64,000 nt of DNA from Allocoleopsis franciscana PCC 7113 (GTDB lineage: Bacteria; Cyanobacteriota; Cyanobacteriia; Cyanobacteriales; Coleofasciculaceae), in contig NC_019738.1 in assembly GCF_000317515.1 (NCBI RefSeq), positions 6,164,001-6,228,000 on the forward strand. The letters run 5' to 3'. Positions 26,642 through 33,260 of this stretch are shown in pieces. The notes below the pieces were generated by a model that was given only the letters and a program-made list of their open reading frames with translations, did not search any database and was not told the origin of the DNA. Within the stretch, counting starts at the first letter, position 1. Each line of letters starts with the position of its first letter. A program made the position numbers and the translations under genes.

Positions 26642-27628
26642 ATGGATTTACTGCGATCGCTACCCCTGGGGCTGTACCTGGAACAACCCGTTACCTGGCT
26701 CCATCACCTAGACTCTAGGGTGAAGTTTATCTGGCTGATGAGCTTTCTCGTGGCTCCTCTGTTAGCCAATCCCTACTGGCGTGTAGCGCTGGTGGCGTTG
26801 TTAATTTTGCTTACCCTCTCGGCAGCGATTCCGTTACGTGTGTGGCGTCAGCAAATGGGTTGGCTACTGATGTTGTCGTTTTTTGTGCTGATTGTAACCG
26901 CGATCGCCCCTGATGGTTATTCTATTGACAGTCAGCCACGGCTACCCACCTATACTCAGCAACCCGCCAACCTTCCTATCGAAGTCCCTCAGCCTAGACC
27001 CTGGTATAACCCTTTTGGTTTTGGAGAACAGCCTTCCCCTAGCACACCCGCTACAAAACCACCGAAGCCCTTACCACAGCCAACTCGTTATCGTTATGTA
27101 CTCTGGAAGGCTGGCCCTTTTACCGTAACTCGCCGCTCTTTAGACCTGGCAATTCGTGTCAGTACACTACTTTTTACTGTAATCTACAGCAGTACCCTGT
27201 TCCTGCTCACGACTGCACCGGAAGAAATTACGGCGGGTTTAGAAAGCTTGATGCGACCTTTGCGGCGGATGGGGGTACCCGTGACGGAAATTACCTTGAC
27301 ATTAACCCTCTCTTTGCGCTTTATTCCCTTGGTGTTGGAAGAAGTGCAAAATTTGGTTCGTTCTGTGTATACCCGTGCCATCAATTGGAAAAAATTGGGC
27401 ATCCGTAAAAGTTTTCAAGTGTGGTTACTGGTGGCAGAACGACTGCTGGAAAATCTTTTATTACGAGCTGAGCAAATTGCCAGTGCCATGCTGGTGCGGG
27501 GATTTACTAGTCCCAATGAGCATCGGGTACAGTGGCACCAACTACGCCTACGGTGGGGGGATTGGTTGGCGCTGCTGAGTTTACTTGTGTTCTGGGGATT
27601 ACGGGTGGTTTGGGGTGGAGCGATTTAG
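26642..27628 (+). CDS. CbiQ/EcfT-family energy-coupling transporter transmembrane protein
   Basis: The 328-residue protein starts with the CbiQ signature LHHLDSRVKFIWLMSFLVAPLL. Further family motifs are LLFTVIYSSTLFLLTTAPEEITAGLESLMRPLRRMGVPVTEITLTLTLSLRFIPLVLEEVQNLVRSVYTRAINW and a second coupling helix with SAMLVRGF. A Pro-rich insertion of about 55 residues (roughly 100-155) separates the N-terminal helices from the rest. Its ATPase and substrate-binding subunits are not nearby, as is usual for a shared EcfT module. In cyanobacteria this gene often follows der. Confidence 0.88.
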   Translation: MDLLRSLPLGLYLEQPVTWLHHLDSRVKFIWLMSFLVAPLLANPYWRVALVALLILLTLSAAIPLRVWRQQMGWLLMLSFFVLIVTAIAPDGYSIDSQPRLPTYTQQPANLPIEVPQPRPWYNPFGFGEQPSPSTPATKPPKPLPQPTRYRYVLWKAGPFTVTRRSLDLAIRVSTLLFTVIYSSTLFLLTTAPEEITAGLESLMRPLRRMGVPVTEITLTLTLSLRFIPLVLEEVQNLVRSVYTRAINWKKLGIRKSFQVWLLVAERLLENLLLRAEQIASAMLVRGFTSPNEHRVQWHQLRLRWGDWLALLSLLVFWGLRVVWGGAI

Positions 27629-28032
27629 TGAGTTGAAAACCTCACAAGTCTTTCATCCAGCAACCACATCACTGCTCACTGGCAAACGTCTGAACTTTAG
27701 CTTTTTGAGGGAAAGCACAGGCTATCCCTAGGATTACAATAGAAGTAAAAGTGGTTGTTAGGTAGGTAATTGAGAGCATGGCTATAAGAGTGATACGAAT
27801 GGTTGTAAAAATAAAATAATTTGTACGAGATAATTTTGTAGTTAGTATTTAGATAATACCCAGTTGCATAGATGGTTAGTTTTCTAACTTAAATTCGGGC
27901 GTCTGAACTGTTTAGCCATACCTATTACTAGGGTTATTATTAGGATTAAAAGCACATAAAAATATCCTGCTCAATCCACGTCACGTATTATCGCCATTTG
28001 TAGAAGATTATTGTCGCCCAAATGCTACGCCC
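27629..28032. other. Gene-free AT-rich stretch between convergent genes
   Basis: No ORF, RNA or clear terminator was recognised. It separates the EcfT gene from the three-gene exported-protein operon on the other strand. Confidence 0.5.
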
Positions 28033-28401
28033 CTACTGCCCCTTGGATTGTAACGTATTGAAGTCTACTTCTGTTATGCTCGAATCAGAAACACCAATAA
28101 AATCTAACAGAAAATTTGAATTCCTAGAATTGTGGGATTCACAAGAGATGTGGTGATATATTACGTAGGCTTTACCGTTACTGCATTTAACCGTTACAGT
28201 TCCTTCTCCATATTCACTTCCTGTGTAAATGACTTTCGGACACTTCTTGAGATTCTCTTTTAATATTAGCTCTGCACGTTCTTGATCAAAGTTTTTGGCA
28301 AAATTTATGCCAGTCGCCCTCTCTAAAGCTAAAAACGTTAGGACAATAATAACTACTCCTAAACCAAAAACTTTAGAGACTCGTGCAATCGTCTTATTCA
28401 T
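28033..28401 (-). CDS. Small membrane-anchored hypothetical protein
   Basis: The 122-residue protein has one N-terminal hydrophobic segment (residues about 10-28, VFGLGVVIIVLTFLALERA) and then a soluble part with three cysteines (CPKV, VKCSN, ISCES). No family is recognised. It is third in a likely operon with the two exported proteins upstream (gaps of 43 and 35 bp), so it probably depends on the bipartite promoter element at 30413-30440. Confidence 0.65.
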   Translation of the reverse strand: MNKTIARVSKVFGLGVVIIVLTFLALERATGINFAKNFDQERAELILKENLKKCPKVIYTGSEYGEGTVTVKCSNGKAYVIYHHISCESHNSRNSNFLLDFIGVSDSSITEVDFNTLQSKGQ

Positions 28402-28444
28402 GATGTTTACCTAGATAATTTTTCGTAATTTTCTCACACCCAAG

Positions 28445-29782
28445 CTATTCCGCCGCAGCACCTAGAAAAATTTGATTAACAATACTATCTTGAAACGAGA
28501 ATATTAGACCTCCATAAATCGAACCAGCTATGAAAGATTCATAGGGAATAGACATTTCCCGATCTTCCTCATCTTTATACGCTTGCATTACCTCAGTGTA
28601 AGAGTCGCCAATCCTTATCCCACGCTGAGTTTTAAGTGTTGAAGGTGAAGTTAGCGTAATATTAAAAACTGTCTGTCTTTCTCCTGGTGTTTCTGAAGCC
28701 ATGTTTAAAGTAATTCCTTGTTGAGGATAGTACCAGTCTTGATGATAAAGTCCGTCCGCTCCCCATCGCACAATCTCGCCTTTCGTTTCTGGAATTCCCA
28801 AGATTTCTAAGACTTGTGAGGCTGTCAAATCGAGTTTTAATTCTCCAAAGCCTTCTGATTGCATCAACTCAAAAGGATTAGCAGCTTCAGAAGTGGAGTC
28901 GGCAATTTCAGTTATTTGAACGATGGACGTTTTAGAGTCAGCCTCCCTGGTAATTGAAGGAGGCAAACTTGTTAGACCTCTTGCAAAAATACCTGGCGAT
29001 TGATAATCGCGCGTCCAAAAACGAAGTCTGCCTACGCGGACTGTCCTAAAACCCGCGCAGGCGGGTGAGGTTTGTATAGCCTCAGACTTCAGTCTGTAGG
29101 CGTCCATCGACTTTTGCAAAAGGTCTGTTGTTGAAATGCTCAAGTTGTCGGCTTGAGCCGTTGGTGATTGAGTGGCTGTGGAATTCCTTTGCTCTAAGGC
29201 TTCATTGGATGCTTCGGCAATACAGCTTGCTGCATTAAATTGTTCAATTACGCGATCGCTTTCATCCCAATCCCTCCAGTATGCACGGGTTGGCACTTTA
29301 GCCGGTGCAATCAAACGATAAGCCTCAACGCCTGCTTCGTTCGTAGGATTGTTGTTGTTCCATGCAGATGCCAAATAATTTCCCTGCCGAAAAGTGACTC
29401 CACTGCCATCATAAATTCGCTGATTCAAAACATTGCCTAACGCAAAGCTAACTACTTGTGCAGTATCGTCTGTGTAAATAATACAGACCTGACCCTCTGT
29501 TGTTGAAGGATAAATGTCCATTGTTTGTTCCCATCCTGCCCATGTTCCCAAAAAAGGAGCTACCGTTGGATCGCGGCGTGACCAATTTTCTGCAAACGCC
29601 TTGGCTTCGCTCTGACGTTGAGGTTCCTCATATTGATTCCAATAGTCAACTTGACGCTGAAAGTCAGGCATCAATTTTTGGAGTTCTTCATCGGTTAGAT
29701 GTGAGTGAGTTTGTGCATAAGCAAAATGAGGACTTATTCCAAAGGCGATCGCGAGTGCAATGCAACTGAGATGTTTCTTCAT
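28445..29782 (-). CDS. Exported hypothetical protein carrying an in-frame MITE insertion
   Basis: The 445-residue protein begins with a clear signal peptide (MKKHLSCIALAIAFGISPHFAYAQ). The mature part has no domain I can name; the C-terminal part (MQSEGFGELKLDLTASQVLEILGIPETKGEIVRWGADGLYHQDWYYPQQGI...) looks like a conserved cyanobacterial unit. Residues about 220-270 (TDLLQKSMDAYRLKSE...CAGFRTVRVGRLRFW...GIFARGLTS) come from a 153-bp element with terminal inverted repeats. Because 153 is 51 codons the frame is kept, and the protein has gained a foreign loop between its two halves. Confidence 0.75.
   Translation of the reverse strand: MKKHLSCIALAIAFGISPHFAYAQTHSHLTDEELQKLMPDFQRQVDYWNQYEEPQRQSEAKAFAENWSRRDPTVAPFLGTWAGWEQTMDIYPSTTEGQVCIIYTDDTAQVVSFALGNVLNQRIYDGSGVTFRQGNYLASAWNNNNPTNEAGVEAYRLIAPAKVPTRAYWRDWDESDRVIEQFNAASCIAEASNEALEQRNSTATQSPTAQADNLSISTTDLLQKSMDAYRLKSEAIQTSPACAGFRTVRVGRLRFWTRDYQSPGIFARGLTSLPPSITREADSKTSIVQITEIADSTSEAANPFELMQSEGFGELKLDLTASQVLEILGIPETKGEIVRWGADGLYHQDWYYPQQGITLNMASETPGERQTVFNITLTSPSTLKTQRGIRIGDSYTEVMQAYKDEEDREMSIPYESFIAGSIYGGLIFSFQDSIVNQIFLGAAAE
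28974..29126. mobile_element. 153-bp MITE-like element inside a coding sequence
   Basis: The left end reads AGACCTCTTGCAAAA (28974 on) and the right end TTTTGCAAAAGGTCT (to 29126), which are imperfect terminal inverted repeats. GTT flanks both sides (28971-28973 and 29127-29129), a possible 3-bp target duplication. The interior holds GAAGTCTGCCTACGCGGACT, ACCCGCGCAGGCGGGT and CAGACTTCAGTCTG, palindromes common in cyanobacterial dispersed repeats. It encodes no protein of its own; it is read through by the host gene. Confidence 0.8.
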
Positions 29783-29817
29783 TTATCTTTGACTCTGCTC
29801 AATAAAGTTGTACTCGT

Positions 29818-30375
29818 TTAATAATTCTTCCACTGAATAGACTGGTAAATTTGGTTGAGTAAAATTTGGTTGTTACGCGAAAATTGAGTAAAATCTGATG
29901 CCCAGCTTAGATTGGCTGATGTTGTATCATGAATAATTGCCCAATATTGACCATTTGGGTGATTAATCGCAACAATATGGTTTCCCACTAAAGCCTTGCT
30001 TCCGTTAATTGAGACTTCTTCATAAGGTTCTTGGCCTAAGTCATTCAAAAAAGCTTTTATATCGCCACTAAAGAGTTCGATTAAAACATAGTTAGCTCCC
30101 ATTAAAGCTTCTGATTCAGAACTCTGTAAGTAACAGTATGCAGTAGGCTCCAGAATATAAATTTTTTTCCATACTCCACCCTCTGTTTGACTTTTCGGCA
30201 CTGCTCGATAATTACTGGCTACTTCAAACACTAAACCTGATTGGTCATCACGAATCGTTTTTAAGGTTTGAGCCGGAGTACTGTCTTCCTGCTCACAGGG
30301 ATAGGCTATTGATTCAGTCAGGAGAATGGAAAAAGCGGTTAAAGTGACGATTGTTACAAGAGTTTTTAGCTTCAT
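29818..30375 (-). CDS. Exported hypothetical protein
   Basis: The 185-residue protein has an N-terminal signal peptide (MKLKTLVTIVTLTAFSILLTESIAYPCE). The mature part is globular with two cysteines (CEQ, YCYLQ) and alternating beta-rich segments; no family is recognised. It is the first gene of a likely three-gene operon. The bipartite element TGCATAA-N14-GGTGATG ends 38 bp upstream of its start codon. Confidence 0.65.
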   Translation of the reverse strand: MKLKTLVTIVTLTAFSILLTESIAYPCEQEDSTPAQTLKTIRDDQSGLVFEVASNYRAVPKSQTEGGVWKKIYILEPTAYCYLQSSESEALMGANYVLIELFSGDIKAFLNDLGQEPYEEVSINGSKALVGNHIVAINHPNGQYWAIIHDTTSANLSWASDFTQFSRNNQILLNQIYQSIQWKNY

Positions 30376-30412
30376 TGCTAGAGACCTTTACTTACTAATT
30401 AGATATATTTCC

Positions 30413-30440
30413 CATCACCTGTAGCTTTAACAGTTATGCA
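30413..30440 (-). promoter_or_regulatory. Bipartite element upstream of the exported-protein operon
   Basis: Read toward the gene (minus strand): TGCATAA, 14 bases, GGTGATG. Plus-strand positions are TTATGCA 30434-30440 and CATCACC 30413-30419. The spacer shares AGCTTTAA (plus strand) with the element at 32118, so these two are close relatives. Confidence 0.65.
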
Positions 30441-30508
30441 AGAAGTAGCTTGGGCGATCGCAATTTGTTTAATAGCGTTTGTGCCTAATCATTCCAGTTC
30501 GATTAAGC

Positions 30509-31231
30509 TTAGTGTACCCACGGTTCCTTCTCAAAATCGCAAACCGTTCGACGAGCAGAAAGTGGGCAAGTTTGCTCTGCGAGCGGATTGCCTGTAAGGT
30601 TAAGCAACCTCAAATTGGTAAGTTCTGCTAGAGGACTGATATCTGTGATTTGGTTGTAGCTGAGGTAAAGCACCCACAAATTTGTGAGTCTTGCTAGAGG
30701 GCTGACATCTGTAATTTGGTTGTTGTTGAGGCGAAGATCCTTCAGATTTATGAGTCTTGCTAGAGGGCTGACATCTGTGATTTTATTGCCGTGGAGGTCA
30801 AGCTCGGTCAGGTTTGTGAGTCCTGCCAGAGGCGTTACATCTGCAATTGGATTTTGGCTGAGGAAAAGCTTCTCCAGATTTGTGAGTCTTGCTAAAGGGC
30901 TGACATCTGTAATTTCGTTGAGGGTTAGGAATAGCTCCTTCAGATTTGTGAGTCCCGCCAGAGGTCTGAGATCTGTAATTGGGGCTTCCGGGAGGGAAAG
31001 CTCAGTACGACTTGACAGATCCTTGGCAGCGAGTTCACAATCGCTTGTGCCTGCTTCTTCTAACAGCACTTCTACTGTTTTTCTGGCCTCGGCTGACAAA
31101 CTGGTTCGCTTTTGACACCACTCTTTAAAAGAACTTCCTAGACTAGGTTCGGCAGCTTGAGTAACTCCCCATCCCCAGCTACTGAACACCCATAAGCTGA
31201 ACGTCAGAACAATTGCGCTAGTCAGTTTCAT
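30509..31231 (-). CDS. Exported internalin-like leucine-rich repeat protein
   Basis: The protein has 240 residues from the ATG at 31231, chosen because GGAGGA lies just upstream; an in-frame ATG six codons earlier would precede that site. A signal peptide (MKLTSAIVLTFSLWVFSSWGWGVTQAAE) is followed by a Cys-containing cap (EWCQKRTSLS...TSDCELAAKDL) and about six or seven 22-residue LRRs of the form LTNLxxLxLxxNxITDVSPLAR. The end is a small Cys-rich cap (TCPLSARRTVCDF). LRRs of this type bind proteins. It is a tandem paralogue of the next gene, which lies upstream on the same strand. Confidence 0.88.
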   Translation of the reverse strand: MKLTSAIVLTFSLWVFSSWGWGVTQAAEPSLGSSFKEWCQKRTSLSAEARKTVEVLLEEAGTSDCELAAKDLSSRTELSLPEAPITDLRPLAGLTNLKELFLTLNEITDVSPLARLTNLEKLFLSQNPIADVTPLAGLTNLTELDLHGNKITDVSPLARLINLKDLRLNNNQITDVSPLARLTNLWVLYLSYNQITDISPLAELTNLRLLNLTGNPLAEQTCPLSARRTVCDFEKEPWVH

Positions 31232-31302
31232 AGTTGATAAATCCTCCATAGGTAGTCTCTAGATTTTTCGGGAAATTTCAGCTCAACTGTCTCAGCAAGT
31301 TC

Positions 31303-32067
31303 TTAAAACTGGCAAACATTTCGGTCAGTAATGGGGCAAGTTCGCTGTGTGATTGGATTGCCTGGAACGTAAAGCGAATCCAGGTTTGCGAGTCCCGCTA
31401 GAGGAGTGATATCTGTGATTTGGTTATTGTCGAGGTTAAGTACCTTCAGGTTTTTGAGTCCCCCTAGAGGCGTTATATCTGTGATTTGGTTGCCACTGAG
31501 GTGAAGCGCCTCCAGGTTTTTGAGTCCTGCTAGAGGAGTGAGATCTGCAATTTGGTTGTACATGAGTTGAAGCGTCTTCAAGTTTGCAAGTCCCGCTAGA
31601 GGATTAATATCTTTGATTTGGTTACTTTCTAAATAAAGCACCTCCAGTTTTGTCAGTCCTGCCAGAGGTGTTAAATCTGTGATTTGGCTGCCTGCAAGGG
31701 TAAGATCTTTCAGATTTGTAAGTCTTGCTAGAGGCGTTACATCTGTGATTTGGTTGCTATCTAGGATAAGCACCTCCAGATTTGTGAACCCTGCCAGAGG
31801 GGTTAAATCTGTGATTTGCCGACTTATCAGGTACATTTCCGTACCACTAGACAGATTTTTTGCAGCGAGTTCACAATCGCTTGTGCCTGCTTCTTCTAAC
31901 AGCACCTCTACTGTTTTTTGACGCTGGGCTGACAAACTTGCTTTCTTTTGACACCATTCTTCAAAAGAACTCCCTTGACTAGGTTCGGCAGCTTGAGTAA
32001 CTCCCCATCCCCAGCTACTGAACACCCACATACCAAGTATCAGAGCCACTGCACTAGTCGATTTCAT
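31303..32067 (-). CDS. Exported internalin-like leucine-rich repeat protein (paralogue)
   Basis: The 254-residue protein has the same plan as its neighbour: signal peptide MKSTSAVALILGMWVFSSWGWGVTQAAE, cap EWCQKKASLSAQ...TSDCELAAKNL, about seven 22-residue LRRs (ITDLTPLAGLTNLEVLxLxxNQ), and C-terminal TCPITDRNVCQF. The signal peptides and caps are nearly identical while the LRR surfaces differ, so the pair arose by tandem duplication with diversification of the binding face. It is first in the two-gene unit; the bipartite element ends 51 bp upstream of the start. Confidence 0.9.
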   Translation of the reverse strand: MKSTSAVALILGMWVFSSWGWGVTQAAEPSQGSSFEEWCQKKASLSAQRQKTVEVLLEEAGTSDCELAAKNLSSGTEMYLISRQITDLTPLAGFTNLEVLILDSNQITDVTPLARLTNLKDLTLAGSQITDLTPLAGLTKLEVLYLESNQIKDINPLAGLANLKTLQLMYNQIADLTPLAGLKNLEALHLSGNQITDITPLGGLKNLKVLNLDNNQITDITPLAGLANLDSLYVPGNPITQRTCPITDRNVCQF

Positions 32068-32117
32068 GGTAAATGCACCCTTATCAGTAATGTCTATATC
32101 TGTGTAGATATAGTACT

Positions 32118-32145
32118 TATCACCTCTAGCTTTAAGATTTATGCA
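32118..32145 (-). promoter_or_regulatory. Bipartite element upstream of the LRR gene pair
   Basis: Read toward the LRR genes (minus strand): TGCATAA, 14 bases, GGTGATA. Plus-strand positions are TATCACC 32118-32124 and TTATGCA 32139-32145. It sits 51 bp from the start codon. The spacing equals that of all other copies in the window. Confidence 0.7.
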
Positions 32146-32257
32146 ACAACTCTCATTGCTTGACTTCAGGGAGGAATGCTGTCAAGACAGGTTAGATATG
32201 TGTAAGCTTAAGACTGATTGCTTATGGCGGCATCAATTATTTATTTCATAGTGGTTT

Positions 32258-32986
32258 ATGAATAGAAAAATTGCTCTGGGGCTTGTGGTTATTGTGATCG
32301 CCCTGATAGGAATTGGTATTGCCAATAAAGAAGTCAGGTGTTCTATCGGCCTGCAATCTGAATCTTGTCTTTCATCAACTTCATTCAATATCCCTACTAC
32401 TGGCTCTGAAGCATCGGAAGTAGGAGCCGACTACACCAAACTAGCCAATCTACTGGCAAAGCAAAGACTTAAAGCCGCTGATCGAGAAACAAGCGATAAA
32501 CTTTTTTGGCTTGCAAAAGGAAACCCTAATGAATACCTCCCCAAAGGAAATATGAAAATGATTCCCTGCAAAGACCTCCGCACAATTAACAGTTTGTGGT
32601 TAGCTTATAGTAGCGGAAAGTATGGATTTAGCGTTCAACAGAAACTCTACGAACAGATATATAAAGAGGTGAGCCGTCAACCCAAGATACTATCATATAA
32701 TGTTGAATCGGAAGTATATAATCGCTTTGCTCGTCGCGTAGATTGGACTGTCAGAGACGATGCACGATTGAATTATGACCCGCTAATTATTAATCCGCGT
32801 GGAAGAGAAGGACACCTTCCGGTAACTTACATAAAACTGGGAGTGCCAGAATCTTGTCGTTCCGATTATCCTGCATGGTTAAGCATACTCACACTTCAAT
32901 GGTGTCTTTTAGGTATGCATTGGTCAGGTGCAGCTCCTGAAGTCAGTCAAGAAGTATTCTCTCGTATCGAAAGCTGCAAGCTATAG
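32258..32986 (+). CDS. Membrane-anchored GUN4-domain protein
   Basis: The 242-residue protein has an N-terminal membrane segment (residues 5-22, IALGLVVIVIALIGIGIA) and then a GUN4 domain: DYTKLANLLAKQRLKAADRETSDKLFWLA, MIPCKDLRTINSLWLAYSSGKYGFSVQQKLYEQI, FARRVDW and EGHLPV. GUN4 binds porphyrins and activates Mg-chelatase; cyanobacteria also encode many GUN4-like domains fused to other modules with unknown roles. The porphyrin-domain core is recognisable but this is not the canonical gun4. It lies between the LRR pair and the CHAT gene. Confidence 0.85.
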   Translation: MNRKIALGLVVIVIALIGIGIANKEVRCSIGLQSESCLSSTSFNIPTTGSEASEVGADYTKLANLLAKQRLKAADRETSDKLFWLAKGNPNEYLPKGNMKMIPCKDLRTINSLWLAYSSGKYGFSVQQKLYEQIYKEVSRQPKILSYNVESEVYNRFARRVDWTVRDDARLNYDPLIINPRGREGHLPVTYIKLGVPESCRSDYPAWLSILTLQWCLLGMHWSGAAPEVSQEVFSRIESCKL

Positions 32987-33045
32987 TCACACTTGCAATC
33001 TGCCTCACTTGAATAATATTTGATTGGCAAGGGGTTGTATAGCAA

Positions 33046-33071
33046 AAGGCAGAAGGCAGAAGGCAGAAGGC
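33046..33071. repeat. GGCAGAA heptamer tandem repeat
   Basis: Three consecutive copies of GGCAGAA plus a partial one are present. It is a short tandemly repeated sequence of the kind found between cyanobacterial genes, and lies in the 274-bp gap before the CHAT gene. Confidence 0.85.
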
Positions 33072-33181
33072 TATTATGTTTTTTACTGGTACGTGGTCGT
33101 TTACAGCCGTTCAATCTGTCCTAAGCTTTATGGCGACAGCTATAACTTTAGCAGTAGCCCTAACGCGATCGCAAAACTTAT

Positions 33182-33209
33182 TGCATAAATCCTCCATTGA
33201 TGAGGGATA
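33182..33209 (+). promoter_or_regulatory. Bipartite element upstream of the TPR-CHAT gene
   Basis: TGCATAA (33182-33188), 14 bases, AGGGATA (33203-33209), then TAAAC. It ends 52 bp before the ATG of the CHAT gene. The same element with the same spacing precedes the LRR, exported-hypothetical and RTX genes, here on the opposite strand and in the correct orientation for its gene. Confidence 0.7.
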
Positions 33210-33260
33210 TAAACAGTAGAGCGAACAACCTGCTTTCCTCATTACTGGAGGACTGGATTC

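Noticed and set aside
29705-29735. TGCATAA at about 29716 inside the exported-protein gene
   Set aside because: It is inside a coding frame and the sequence 14 bp further on (TATTCCA) does not fit the partner half-site.
30684-31115. Plus-strand repetitive ORF (SLARGLTSVI repeats)
   Set aside because: It is the complement of the LRR repeats; the minus strand has a signal peptide and ribosome-binding site.
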